From the NCBI RefSeq assembly GCF_019049655.1, contig NZ_JAFMOX010000053.1, forward strand, positions 94,898-158,897: a DNA stretch of 64,000 nt, given 5' to 3'. This document shows, piece after piece, positions 37,533-46,564 of the stretch (position 1 is its first letter; every line of letters starts with the position of its first letter). The notes under the pieces were generated by a model. It worked only from the letters and a program-made list of their open reading frames with translations, was not told the DNA's origin and ran no database searches. Origin of the DNA: Rahnella rivi. GTDB lineage: Bacteria > Pseudomonadota > Gammaproteobacteria > Enterobacterales > Enterobacteriaceae. Both the position numbers and the translations under genes were made by a program.

Positions 37533-38254
37533 ACAGTTTACGACTCACAGGATTACTGCTCGATTATCCTTCAGCCGATCTCTGGGAACACCAGATCGAA
37601 CTGCTGGAAGCGGTGACCGACTCCCCGGAACTGGACCCTCAACAGCGCCTTGATCTGGCGCTGTACATCACATCGTTTTGCAAACAGGACCTGCTGGATG
37701 CGCAGTCGGCGTACACCGGGTTGTTCGATCGTGGTCGCGCCACCTCGTTACTGCTGTTCGAGCATGTGCATGGCGAATCCCGCGATCGGGGTCAGGCGAT
37801 GGTTGACCTGATGGAGCAATACCGCGCCGCCGGTCTGGAGATCGACAGCCGCGAGCTGCCGGATTATCTGCCGCTGTATCTGGAATATCTGACCACACGT
37901 GATGAAACGCAGGCGCGAGACGGCCTGCGTGATATCGCACCCATCCTCGCGCTGCTGAGCGCCCGTATGCAGGAACGCGACAGCCACTACGCGCAACTGT
38001 TTGATCTGCTGCTGGCGCTGTCCGGCAGTGATATCGCCACCGACACCGTGCGCGCCGGGATCAAACAGGAAGCCCGTGACGACACACCTGCGGCGCTGGA
38101 CGCGGTATGGGAAGAGGAACAAATCAAGTTCCTCGGTGAGCAAAGCTGTGCGACAGGTGAAGAAGCCGCGCACCAGAAACGCTTTGCCGGCGCGGTCGCG
38201 CCACAGTATCTGAACCTTGACGACCTACCTGCGGGGAACCACGCAAATGACTGA
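37529..38254 (+). CDS. narJ: Nitrate reductase assembly chaperone
   Basis: A 241-residue TorD-family chaperone, helical and acidic, starting [20 protein letters not shown] with the [20 protein letters not shown] segment typical of NarJ. It binds the NarG N-terminus, promotes cofactor insertion and is not part of the final enzyme. Located between narH and narI as in all narGHJI operons; overlaps both. Confidence 0.96.
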   Translation: MNSLRLTGLLLDYPSADLWEHQIELLEAVTDSPELDPQQRLDLALYITSFCKQDLLDAQSAYTGLFDRGRATSLLLFEHVHGESRDRGQAMVDLMEQYRAAGLEIDSRELPDYLPLYLEYLTTRDETQARDGLRDIAPILALLSARMQERDSHYAQLFDLLLALSGSDIATDTVRAGIKQEARDDTPAALDAVWEEEQIKFLGEQSCATGEEAAHQKRFAGAVAPQYLNLDDLPAGNHAND

Positions 38255-38927
38255 CTTCCTCAATAACTTCTTCTTTAACATCTACCCGTACCTGTGTGGC
38301 ACGGTCTTCCTGGTGGGCAGCTGGCTGCGTTACGACTACGGTCAGTACAGCTGGCGTGCCGGTTCCAGCCAGATCCTTGAGAAGAAAATCCTGCGCATTG
38401 CCTCGCCGATGTTTCATGTGGGGATTCTTGGCATCATCGCGGGTCACGCCTTCGGGATGCTGACCCCGCACTGGATGTATGAATCCTTCCTGCCGGTGCC
38501 GGTGAAACAGCAAATGGCGATGTGGGCAGGCGGCGCCTGTGGCGTGCTGACGCTGATCGGCGGCGGTCTGCTGCTGTGGCGACGCCTGAGCAACGAACGC
38601 GTGCGCTCGACCTCGAGCTTCGGTGACATCATGATCATCGCGTTGCTGGTGATCCAGTGCGCGCTGGGGCTGAGCACCATTCCTTTCTCCGCGCAGCATA
38701 CTGACGGCAGCGAAATGATGAAACTGGTCGGCTGGGCGCAGTCTGTGGTGACCTTCCGTGGCGGCGCGGCGGCGCATCTCGATGGCGTGGCCTTTATCTT
38801 CCGCGTGCATCTGGTCCTGGGGATGACATTATTCCTGCTGTTCCCGTTCTGCCGTTTAGTACATATCTGGAGCGCACCGGTGGAATATCTCACCCGCCGC
38901 TATCAGCTGGTACGCAATCGTCGCTGA
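38247..38927 (+). CDS. narI: Nitrate reductase gamma subunit (cytochrome b)
   Basis: A 226-residue membrane protein with five helices. Start taken at [20 protein letters not shown], eight bases inside the narJ end. Haem-ligand His residues lie in [16 protein letters not shown] and [21 protein letters not shown]. It oxidises quinol at the periplasmic side and passes electrons to NarH. Confidence 0.96.
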   Translation: MTDFLNNFFFNIYPYLCGTVFLVGSWLRYDYGQYSWRAGSSQILEKKILRIASPMFHVGILGIIAGHAFGMLTPHWMYESFLPVPVKQQMAMWAGGACGVLTLIGGGLLLWRRLSNERVRSTSSFGDIMIIALLVIQCALGLSTIPFSAQHTDGSEMMKLVGWAQSVVTFRGGAAAHLDGVAFIFRVHLVLGMTLFLLFPFCRLVHIWSAPVEYLTRRYQLVRNRR

Positions 38928-38971
38928 TTGACCTCAGCAGATTGTGAACTGTCTGTTTTGACATAAAAACG

Positions 38972-39003
38972 AAGGGCGCTATGATGCGCCCTTATCTTTT
39001 TTT
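38972..39003 (+). terminator. Terminator of the nar operon
   Basis: AAGGGCGC-TATGAT-GCGCCCTT followed by ATCTTTTTTT, 45 bases after narI. The next gene starts only 20 bases later, so its promoter may overlap. Confidence 0.85.
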
Positions 39004-39022
39004 ATTGCTCAAGGACGCATTA

Positions 39023-39262
39023 ATGGCCACTCCAAGACCTCCAATGACCGTAGCCCGCCGTTTACTTCGCAACAGCATGATTTTACTGGTGATCGGCATC
39101 GTTGCCACTCTCCACGGCCTGATCGTCGGCAGCCCTGAAACCCCGCCGGGAGAAATGGCGCCGCAATTGCTGCTTGGCATCTGGTTTATTTTTATGGGTG
39201 CGGTAATGGGCGGGATCAGCTGGCTGGTGATCCGTAATAAAAAGAAGAAAGGTCAGATCTGA
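39023..39262 (+). CDS. Small two-helix membrane protein
   Basis: A 79-residue protein, ATG preceded by AAGGACGCATTA. Basic N-terminus (MATPRPPMTVARRLLRNSM), helices at about 19-37 and 48-70, and a basic tail (RNKKKKGQI), so both ends should be cytoplasmic. It follows the nar terminator directly. No known family recognised. Confidence 0.65.
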   Translation: MATPRPPMTVARRLLRNSMILLVIGIVATLHGLIVGSPETPPGEMAPQLLLGIWFIFMGAVMGGISWLVIRNKKKKGQI

Positions 39263-39570
39263 TCTGTTGTTTGTTTACGTTCAGCTTCAACTTCAGCTTT
39301 AATTTCAAATCCCAGGGTTGCCACCCAAACCGGTCTTAAGAGGCGCCTCTCGCAGGGCCTCTTAAGAATCTCCGGCTCTTTCACTACATGCTGCCGCACG
39401 CGGCGTTCATCCGGTTCCGGTTTAATTTTAATGAGATTATTCTTAGTTGCCAAACTATTACCACTTTGTGTATTCACTGTTCTGTCAGGATCCTGGCAGA
39501 GATTTATTCTGAAATAATACAAATACCTGACATTAGCTGAAGTATTCCACGGCCATACTGGTTTTTTCAT
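39263..39570. repeat. Dispersed repeat copy A with 11-base inverted repeat
   Basis: No convincing gene. GGTTGCCACCCA (39317-39328) and the adjoining ACCGGTCTTAAG recur as GGGTTGCCACCCACACTGG-CCTTAAG near 63.9 kb; read on the minus strand both encode LRPVWVAT. The stretch includes TCTTAAGAGGC (39334-39344) and its exact complement (39357-39367), able to form a stem. TTCAA-containing hexamers lie beside both copies. Confidence 0.6.
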
Positions 39571-39666
39571 GATTATTGACCTAATCTAAAAATATATTCC
39601 CAAATCAAAAATCCCAAAATCAATTGATAAAATAAAACGAGGATTTCATCAAAGTAAGGAATAAAG

Positions 39667-40332
39667 ATGGCGTGGAAAAGAAGAGAGAAAGTGGCAATTA
39701 TGGAACCCCTTTCTATGGTCAGCGATGTGATGTCGCAGATTTTAAGAGAAGAGGGTGGGGTTATTATTGAGGGCACACTTTCAAGTTTTTTATCACTGCA
39801 ATCTTTGCTGGAATTAAGAAAGATCGATGTCATTTTTAGCGAAGTGTATGACGCCAATACGTCTATTATTCAGGGGCTGGATTTCCTCAGAAAACTCAAA
39901 GCTCAGTTTCCCGCAATAGATATTATTGTTCACACAGAAATAGAAATTCCAGCTCTGCTGATCCAAAGTAATGCTGACGCGATTTATATGAAACAATTAG
40001 GCGTTGAGGGCTGCCGTGCTTCTGCGGCTCAAATATTAAATGCCGAAAGTATGGTCAGCGTTCTTTTTTATGAAGACCGAAAACGTCATTACGATTTCGG
40101 TATGCTGAACGACTTCGAATGGCAGGTGCTTATTATGTTCAGCCAGCAAATGAGTATTACCACTATCTCGACAGAAATGAAAACGGACTATCGCCGTATC
40201 AGCCGGACAAAACACGCTATGATGAAAAAACTGAAAGTCAGTAACAATGTGGCATTCAGTCAGCTGATGGCGCTGGCCGGCAGTAAATTTGGCGACTATC
40301 CGCCCGTCTCCTTGAACTCACCGGGCCAATAA
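39667..40332 (+). CDS. RcsB/BglJ-like regulator with altered receiver
   Basis: A 221-residue LuxR-class regulator. Residues 8-125 follow the RcsB receiver fold, but the phospho-acceptor Asp (RcsB VLITDLSMPGD) is Glu59 here (DVIFSEVYD), and the acidic pocket is degraded; the conserved Lys109 (IYMKQLG) remains. The C-terminal helix-turn-helix, LNDFEWQVLIMFSQQMSITT to RISRTKHAMMKKLKVSNNVA, parallels RcsB LSPKESEVLRLFAEG...SSQKKSAMMKLGVENDIA. Such auxiliary proteins (BglJ, RcsA, MatA) act with RcsB without phosphorylation. The position beside a phosphodiesterase gene and a fimbrial operon with an RcsAB box suggests it controls them. Start follows AAGGAATAAAG. Confidence 0.78.
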   Translation: MAWKRREKVAIMEPLSMVSDVMSQILREEGGVIIEGTLSSFLSLQSLLELRKIDVIFSEVYDANTSIIQGLDFLRKLKAQFPAIDIIVHTEIEIPALLIQSNADAIYMKQLGVEGCRASAAQILNAESMVSVLFYEDRKRHYDFGMLNDFEWQVLIMFSQQMSITTISTEMKTDYRRISRTKHAMMKKLKVSNNVAFSQLMALAGSKFGDYPPVSLNSPGQ

Positions 40333-40353
40333 CCTTTCAGATTCAGGTACACA

Positions 40354-41883
40354 ATGAAGACCGCGAAACCTTTTGGCCAACCCCTGTTCATTCTGTTCAG
40401 CACTGTTTTGGTGGCCGCACTCACTCTGGTGATGACCCATTTCGCTATCGCCGCGTATGACCGCGACGATCTGGCTTCTTACGCCCGACATATCATGGCG
40501 CGCGGGCTGGAAGTGGCTGATGAATCCCACAATATTGTCAGTAATGTCAATTCGTTACGGCTGGAGCCCTGCAGTGACAGATTTCTTGATGAAATTCGCT
40601 ATCTTTCGTTTACCTCGGTGTTTATCTCGGATGTTGGATACACCCAGGACCACCAGCTGAAATGTACGGCGATGCGTGGCCGCTTGCCGGAGCCGGTGAC
40701 CATGTCTGTGCCTGATGCGGTGACCCTTTACGGGCAGCGCATCTGGACGTCATTCAGCGGCATTGTCGATCCGCGCATTACCGCCGATATGATGGAATCC
40801 AGAAACGTGCTGCTGTTTCCCACACCGGCGGCTTTTCGCGACATTTATGTTCCATACAAGGGATTTGGTGCGGTGCTGACCAATCACCAGCACAACCACG
40901 TGTTCCGGTTGTTCGGAGAAACGGCAGGATTGGTGGAGGGCGCCACCAAACCGGGGCGTATGGACTGGTCGCATCAGGCCTTTTTCACCGAATGCAGCAA
41001 AAAATATGATATTTGCGTATTGGCAAGAAATACTCAGATTGGCATTTTCTCCCTGCCGGTGACCGCCATTGTTTTTATTATTCTGGCCGGTCTGGTCGCC
41101 GGCGGCATGTTTACATTTGCACTTGTGCAATACGTCAGCAATAACCGTTCAATGCAGAATAAACTCAAAATGGCGATCAGCCATGATGATATCTATATCA
41201 ATTTTCAGCCCTTTATTGAGATGTCGACGGGCAAGGTGATGGGCTACGAAGCATTAGCCCGCTGGAAAGATACCCACGGTGACAATATCCCGCCTGATAT
41301 TTTTATCAAACTCGCTGAGTCCACTCATCAGATTAAAGCGCTGACCCGTTCTGTCGTCTCCCGCGCGCTGAAAGATATAGGGCCGCATCTGCGCCATAAT
41401 AAAGCGCTGTTCGTGAGTATTAATATCACCACGGCGGATGTGACAGATCCGGACTTTAAAGTGTTTCTCGAAGAAGAACTCGACAACGCGGGGGTTGAAC
41501 GTCAGCAAATTGTACTTGAGATCACGGAGCGTTCGACGGCAGATCACCGGGTGCTGAAAGACGCGCTGGTCAGGCTGAGAGAGTACGGCTACCGGATTGC
41601 GCTGGATGACTTTGGTACCGGTTATTCCAATCTGGATTATCTGAGCAAGTTATCCTTTGATTTTATTAAAATAGACAAGATATTCACCGATGCCATCGGC
41701 ACAGAATCGGTCAGCTTCAACATGCTAAAAATGATGCTCGAAATGCTCACTCACACCGGCGCAACCATCATCGTGGAAGGGATTGAAGAGCAGCCCCAGG
41801 CTGATTTCTTACTGAGCCATTCGCCGACCGTGGTCGGACAGGGTTGGTTATATGGCAGGCCGGTGGAAGTGGAAAAACTCTGA
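40354..41883 (+). CDS. CSS-motif EAL cyclic-di-GMP phosphodiesterase
   Basis: A 509-residue inner-membrane protein with helices at 12-32 and about 228-250 enclosing a periplasmic CSS domain. Cys73 (in EPCSDRF, a variant of the CSS motif) and Cys104 should form the redox-sensitive disulfide that, in E. coli PdeB/PdeC-type enzymes, keeps the enzyme inactive; DsbA/DsbB or thiol state would thus set activity. The EAL domain is complete: YEALARW, DDFGTGYSN, KIDKIFTD, VEGIEEQP. It is 21 bases after the RcsB-like gene, likely co-transcribed, and upstream of fimbrial genes, so lowering c-di-GMP may switch adhesion. Confidence 0.9.
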   Translation: MKTAKPFGQPLFILFSTVLVAALTLVMTHFAIAAYDRDDLASYARHIMARGLEVADESHNIVSNVNSLRLEPCSDRFLDEIRYLSFTSVFISDVGYTQDHQLKCTAMRGRLPEPVTMSVPDAVTLYGQRIWTSFSGIVDPRITADMMESRNVLLFPTPAAFRDIYVPYKGFGAVLTNHQHNHVFRLFGETAGLVEGATKPGRMDWSHQAFFTECSKKYDICVLARNTQIGIFSLPVTAIVFIILAGLVAGGMFTFALVQYVSNNRSMQNKLKMAISHDDIYINFQPFIEMSTGKVMGYEALARWKDTHGDNIPPDIFIKLAESTHQIKALTRSVVSRALKDIGPHLRHNKALFVSINITTADVTDPDFKVFLEEELDNAGVERQQIVLEITERSTADHRVLKDALVRLREYGYRIALDDFGTGYSNLDYLSKLSFDFIKIDKIFTDAIGTESVSFNMLKMMLEMLTHTGATIIVEGIEEQPQADFLLSHSPTVVGQGWLYGRPVEVEKL

Positions 41884-41898
41884 TCTGAACCCGACGGA

Positions 41899-41917
41899 CA
41901 GGGGCTGGCAGCCCCTG
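41899..41917 (+). terminator. GC-rich hairpin after the phosphodiesterase gene
   Basis: CAGGGGCT-GGC-AGCCCCTG stem 15 bases after the stop; only a short T run follows (CTTTT), so efficiency is uncertain. Confidence 0.5.
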
Positions 41918-42150
41918 AACCGACTTTTAACCGGCACCCGCTGATTCCCTTTATCCCTTCAATTTTTACCCTCTCAAACTTCATCCGCGTGCCATACACC
42001 TTCGCGATGTGATGAACACTTGTTGGCAGTTCCTTCGATAAAATCGTCTGCATTCCTCTGTGCGGGCTAATCAGTGCAAACCACGTCTTTTTGTTCCAGG
42101 CATCAGTAGCACAACCTGATGAGGATCAGCGGGAGCCAAAAGTCATCGCG
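41918..42150 (-). pseudogene. Possible decayed lipoprotein-like fragment
   Basis: On the minus strand a protein-like stretch reads GCATDAWNKKTWFALISPHR and on through VHHIAKVYGTRMKFERVKIE to ISGCRLKV, but no start fits: MRDDFWLPLILI lies in a different frame just upstream and would need a one-base shift to give an LILIGC lipobox. The C-terminus runs on into the phosphodiesterase gene without its own stop. I read it as a remnant of a small lipoprotein gene; it could be chance. Confidence 0.3.
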
Positions 42151-42601
42151 CATTGTTTATGTGCCAAATCAATATTTACGAATTGATGACATAACATTAC
42201 CCAGGTGTTTGTCTGAGTGAATAATTTATATCGGAAATTTAGCGATGGAATGAATAAATAATATTCAAACCTGCCATTTAACCTGCGTTAAATAACCCGT
42301 GAGATTATCCCGCGTTTAATTGCAGTGAGAATATTCCTAGTTAAGGATATGTAAATCTCGCACCTGGTAACAAAACATTGTCAAAAATTGCAGATTATTT
42401 CTCTGAGTGGTTTTTGTATTTATATCAATTTCAGCACAAAAGTGATGTTAACGTGGTTAGAAATGGAATAATTCACTGTTTTATCTGTTTTTGATGTGAT
42501 TGTTTACCAAAATTTGTCACGACATTATGATTATCCACTCTGATTGAACGGCTGAAGGTCAGTTGCGTCAGAAGGAAATTAATCTAATGGAGAGACAAAA
42601 C
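42151..42601. promoter_or_regulatory. AT-rich promoter region of the fimbrial operon
   Basis: About 450 bases, very AT-rich, with no ORF of note. It holds the RcsAB box at 42326-42339 and several T/A tracts that would suit H-NS binding. No inverted repeats flanking a switch were seen, so phase inversion is not indicated. Confidence 0.6.
42326..42339 (+). promoter_or_regulatory. RcsAB box
   Basis: TGAGAATATTCCTA matches the RcsAB consensus TAAGAATATTCCTA at 13 of 14 positions, about 276 bases before the first fimbrial gene. Confidence 0.75.
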
Positions 42602-43141
42602 GTGAATAAGAAAATTGTAGTGGCTTGTGGTGCATTGGTAGCAGCTTTTTCAATGACGGCGTCAGCTGTTTCTAATAATACCATTTCATTTCAGGGTGAA
42701 GTTTCCACGCAAACATGTGCCGTAACTGTAAACAGTGATTCAGCGCCGGTGGTGTTATTACCTACGGTTTCCACTTCTGCTTTGACTGCTCTGGGAAATG
42801 TTGCCGGGGCTACGACCTTTGAACTGGCGCTGTCCGGTTGTTCTACTGCTGAAACCGTCACCAACGTCAATGCGGTATTCTCTGGCAATCTGGTGGATAC
42901 GGCGAACCTTGGAACGCTTTCAAATACCGGTACGGCGACTAACGTTAATCTTCAGTTAGTTGACTCAGCAAACCAGCCTATTGACCTGAGTTCAACCTGG
43001 ACCAGTACCAATAATGAACTTGCCATCGAGGCAGGGGAAACGTCTTCCAGCGCGACATATAGCGTTCGTTATTATGCCACCGGTGCAGCAGAGGCGGGAA
43101 CTGTTGCGGGTTCCGTTGAGTATGCAGTGAGCTACCTCTAA
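42602..43141 (+). CDS. Fimbrial major subunit (chaperone-usher type)
   Basis: A 179-residue pilin if started at GTG 42602 (preceded by GGAGAGACAAAAC); an ATG five codons earlier is also possible. Signal peptide MNKKIVVACGALVAAFSMTA cleaved after SA. The mature protein has the donor-strand/pilin pattern: TISFQGEVSTQTCAVTV with the first Cys, then the second Cys in ALSGCSTAE, and a terminal beta strand (VEYAVSYL). It should polymerise into the fimbrial rod. Confidence 0.88.
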   Translation: MNKKIVVACGALVAAFSMTASAVSNNTISFQGEVSTQTCAVTVNSDSAPVVLLPTVSTSALTALGNVAGATTFELALSGCSTAETVTNVNAVFSGNLVDTANLGTLSNTGTATNVNLQLVDSANQPIDLSSTWTSTNNELAIEAGETSSSATYSVRYYATGAAEAGTVAGSVEYAVSYL

Positions 43142-43249
43142 GTAAACATCACCGATTATAAGATGGCAGACAGACTGCCATCTTATTTTTATTCCAGTGA
43201 GAATGTCTTCTTTAATCACATCGTAATATTAATGATAAGAGTAATATCA

Positions 43250-44005
43250 ATGTCGTGTAGCAAAAAAAGAGTTAATAAAATTTTAAATACAATGCTGGCG
43301 GTGTCGTTATTTTTACCTGCATTCGCATTTTCCAGCGTCACTATGATGGGTAGCCGGATAATTTATCCCTCCGATGCGCCGTCCATGAACGTTGAATTCA
43401 GCAATAAAGATCTCTTTCCCTACGTTGTTCAGACCTGGCTGGATGACGGTGACAATGAATCAACCCCGGTAACCGGCAAAGCGCCATTTATTGCCTCACC
43501 GGCAATATTTAAAATCGCATCAAATAACGGGCAGGTTTTGAGGATTTCATATACTGGCCAGAAAAACTTACCGCATGATCGCGAATCACTATTCTATTTT
43601 AATTTTCTGCAAATTCCGCCGGTGAATGCTGCCGGAGAAGACAGTCAGCAAAAAAACAAAATGCTGGTGATGCTGAAAAACCGTATTAAGGTATTTTATC
43701 GCCCGGCAGAGATTGCGCAAAAAATCGGACAGTTAACTGAACATATTAGTGTTACCTCTTCAGTAAAGGCTGCCGGAACCACGTTGCAGATTAAAAACAA
43801 TTCACCGTTTTATCTGTCAATTGCCAGTGTGAAGATAAAAAATAAAAATAAGATTTATTCACGGCCTGCCGATATGCTCGCGCCGTTCTCGCAAGGGAAT
43901 GTGGAATTCAAAAAAATGCAGATAATGAAAAATGACACTGCTGTCATTGAGTATGTCAACGATCAGGGAGCGATTGTGAGTTATGAATATGGTATCAATC
44001 CGTAA
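43250..44005 (+). CDS. Periplasmic fimbrial chaperone (PapD-like, FGS type)
   Basis: A 251-residue immunoglobulin-fold chaperone; start at MSCSKKRVNKILNTM with a signal peptide ending FAFSS. Hallmarks: SRIIYPSDAPSMNVEFSNKD, the Arg/Lys subunit-C-terminus anchor, and LPHDRESLFYFNFLQIPP before the F1-G1 hairpin. It caps pilin subunits until the usher takes them. Overlaps the usher start by 23 bases. Confidence 0.92.
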   Translation: MSCSKKRVNKILNTMLAVSLFLPAFAFSSVTMMGSRIIYPSDAPSMNVEFSNKDLFPYVVQTWLDDGDNESTPVTGKAPFIASPAIFKIASNNGQVLRISYTGQKNLPHDRESLFYFNFLQIPPVNAAGEDSQQKNKMLVMLKNRIKVFYRPAEIAQKIGQLTEHISVTSSVKAAGTTLQIKNNSPFYLSIASVKIKNKNKIYSRPADMLAPFSQGNVEFKKMQIMKNDTAVIEYVNDQGAIVSYEYGINP

Positions 44006-46547
44006 TAAAGCTTTTGTTCCTTCTGTTTCATTTTTAACATTATGTATTGCATCGACGTATTTTTCGGCGGCGATGGCTGAAGAATTCTATTTTGATCCGG
44101 GTTTGCTTGAGGGTTCGGGCGTTGCAGTCAATCTGGCTAAATTAAATGAAAAAGAGCCAGTGCTGGATGCCGGCGTTTACCGCGTCGATCTGTATGTTAA
44201 TAATAAACTGGTCAAAGAGAATGTTGAAATTAACTTCAGAGATAAGGCTGATGGTCAAAATGCACAACCCTGTTTGAATGCAGACCAGATTAAAATTATT
44301 CAACTTAAAGCCGATGCGGTTTCGTTGCTGCCTGTTAATGACCAGTGTGTCAGTTTTGCTGCGCTTTCTAAAGGCTCTTCATGGGAGTTTGAACAATCAA
44401 CGCAGCACCTGAAATTGCTCATTCCGCAGGCCTCACTGTACCGTCAGCCACGCGGGTATATTCCCGTCTCGCAATGGGACAGCGGTACATTGGGTTTATT
44501 CATTAAACACAACACCAATTATTATGAAACCAAAAACACCGGCGGATACACCACCAGAAACTTCTGGAGCGGACTGAACAACGGTACCAACATCGGCTTA
44601 TGGCAACTGAGGAACCAGTCAAGCCTGACATATAACGAAACCAATGGCCGCACCCGGCATAAGCTGAGCAGCATACGCACCTATGCGCAACGGCCACTGG
44701 CATCGCTTGATTCAGTCGTTACATTGGGCGACAGCTATACCAACAGCAGCCTCTTTGGCAGCTTGTCTTATAATGGCGTCAAACTCGCCACCGATACCCG
44801 AATGATGCCGCAGGGCAAGCGTGGCTATGCGCCCGAAGTGCGGGGTGTTGCCAGCACCACGGCCCGCGTTGTGGTCAGCCAGCTAGGCAAAACCATTTAT
44901 GAAACGGTGGTGTCACCGGGACCGTTCGTCATTGATGATTTGAGCAACACCCGTGGGCAGGGTGATTTGCAGGTGCAGATTATTGAGGCGAACGGGCAGA
45001 CGTCAACTTTCACTGTCCCGTATTCTGCCGTGCCAGACTCTATCCGGCCTGGTATGTGGAATTACGAGTTTGCCCTCGGCAAGGTGCGCAATTATTACAA
45101 TGTAGATAATGAGTTCGTGGAAGGGGTTATTCAGCGCGGGCTCAATAATCGTTTTACCGGTAATGCGGGTGTGCGGCTGGCGAAAGACTATGAAGCTTAT
45201 TTGCTTGGCGGTGTGATGGCGACGCAGTTTGGCGCGATAGGGCTTAACACCACGTATTCACATGCCATCGCTGAAAATAATAAAACCCAGTCGGGTTGGC
45301 GTGCAGAAGCCAGTTACAGCAAAACCTTTACCACGGGAACCAGTCTGACCCTGGCGGCTTATCGCTATTCAACAAAAGGTTTTCGTGATTTGCAGGATGT
45401 GCTGGGCGTAAGAAGGGCTGCGGAAAGTACGACAAACTATTATTCCGATACCCTGAACCAGAAAAATCAGTTCAGTGCCACGATTGCGCAGGGCTTTGAC
45501 AGTTTTGGCTCACTGTCACTCAATGCCAGCACATCGGATTACTACAGCAATAATTCACGTATCACTCAGTTACAGCTGGGATACAGCAACAGCTACAAAA
45601 GAATCAGTTATAACGTCAACGTGGGCAGGCAAAGAACCAGTTATACCACCCGCAATAATTTTTATAGCGAACCGGAAGATACGACAAATCGCCAGAAGTA
45701 TACCGAGAATACTATTTCCATCGGTTTCTCAATGCCGCTGGATTGGGGAAGTTCACGTTCTAACGTGGCATTCAACGTGGCGAAAAATAAAAGCTCTGAG
45801 TCCGCAACCACCAGCGTATCGGGAAGCTTAGGTGAGAAGAGTAATTCATCTTATTCTGTATACAGCGGTGTAGAAAATTACCAGGAAAACGGTAATGAAA
45901 TGACCTGGGGTGGGTCACTGCAACAAAATACCTCCAAAGGAACGTTCCGGGGATCTTATTCCCAGGGCACCGGTTATAAACAGTATGGATTTGGCACGTC
46001 GGGTACGCTGCTTATTCATTCTGGCGGTGTGACCTATGGACCTTATGTCAGCGATACCTTTGCGCTGGTCAAAGCCAAAGGCGCCAAAGGGGCAGAGATT
46101 AAGAACGGGCAGGGCGCGAAAATAGACAGTTTTGGTTACGCTATTATGCCGTCGCTATCGCCTTATCAATATAATACCGTGAGTTTGGATCCAAAGGGAT
46201 TAAACTCAAAAGTGGATATTCAGGGCGGAAGTCAGCAGGTCGTGCCTTATTCCGGTGCCATTGTTCAGGTTAATTTTGAAACCGTCTCGGGTAAACAGGT
46301 ATTAATTAACACTACGCTCGATGGCGATCAAACGATCCCGATGGGCGCGGACGTTACCGATAAAGACGGAAATAATATAGGCATGGTCGGTCAGGCCGGG
46401 CAGATCTATGCTCGTATTAATGATCGTTCCGGCGTGCTGTTTGTTTCATGGGGTAAGGAAAAGTCAGAGCAGTGCCGGATTAATTATCAGTTACCAGAGA
46501 GTGATGATAATGAATTTTTACAGCTGACGCTGCATTGTCGAATTTAA
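43983..46547 (+). CDS. Outer-membrane fimbrial usher (FimD/PapC-like)
   Basis: An 854-residue usher: signal peptide to about residue 32 (AAMAEEFYFDPGLLEG), N-terminal chaperone-binding domain, a 24-strand barrel with the plug domain (VYETVVSPGPFVIDDL...), and two C-terminal domains ending in a Cys-containing loop (EQCRINYQLPES, LTLHCRI). It recruits chaperone-subunit complexes and secretes the fibre. Confidence 0.95.
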   Translation: MNMVSIRNKAFVPSVSFLTLCIASTYFSAAMAEEFYFDPGLLEGSGVAVNLAKLNEKEPVLDAGVYRVDLYVNNKLVKENVEINFRDKADGQNAQPCLNADQIKIIQLKADAVSLLPVNDQCVSFAALSKGSSWEFEQSTQHLKLLIPQASLYRQPRGYIPVSQWDSGTLGLFIKHNTNYYETKNTGGYTTRNFWSGLNNGTNIGLWQLRNQSSLTYNETNGRTRHKLSSIRTYAQRPLASLDSVVTLGDSYTNSSLFGSLSYNGVKLATDTRMMPQGKRGYAPEVRGVASTTARVVVSQLGKTIYETVVSPGPFVIDDLSNTRGQGDLQVQIIEANGQTSTFTVPYSAVPDSIRPGMWNYEFALGKVRNYYNVDNEFVEGVIQRGLNNRFTGNAGVRLAKDYEAYLLGGVMATQFGAIGLNTTYSHAIAENNKTQSGWRAEASYSKTFTTGTSLTLAAYRYSTKGFRDLQDVLGVRRAAESTTNYYSDTLNQKNQFSATIAQGFDSFGSLSLNASTSDYYSNNSRITQLQLGYSNSYKRISYNVNVGRQRTSYTTRNNFYSEPEDTTNRQKYTENTISIGFSMPLDWGSSRSNVAFNVAKNKSSESATTSVSGSLGEKSNSSYSVYSGVENYQENGNEMTWGGSLQQNTSKGTFRGSYSQGTGYKQYGFGTSGTLLIHSGGVTYGPYVSDTFALVKAKGAKGAEIKNGQGAKIDSFGYAIMPSLSPYQYNTVSLDPKGLNSKVDIQGGSQQVVPYSGAIVQVNFETVSGKQVLINTTLDGDQTIPMGADVTDKDGNNIGMVGQAGQIYARINDRSGVLFVSWGKEKSEQCRINYQLPESDDNEFLQLTLHCRI

Positions 46548-46564
46548 TATTAGGGTTAAGAAAA

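Noticed and set aside
39253..39570. 105-codon minus-strand ORF after the small membrane protein gene
   Set aside because: It runs through dispersed repeat DNA; the shared LRPVWVAT segment comes from the repeat.
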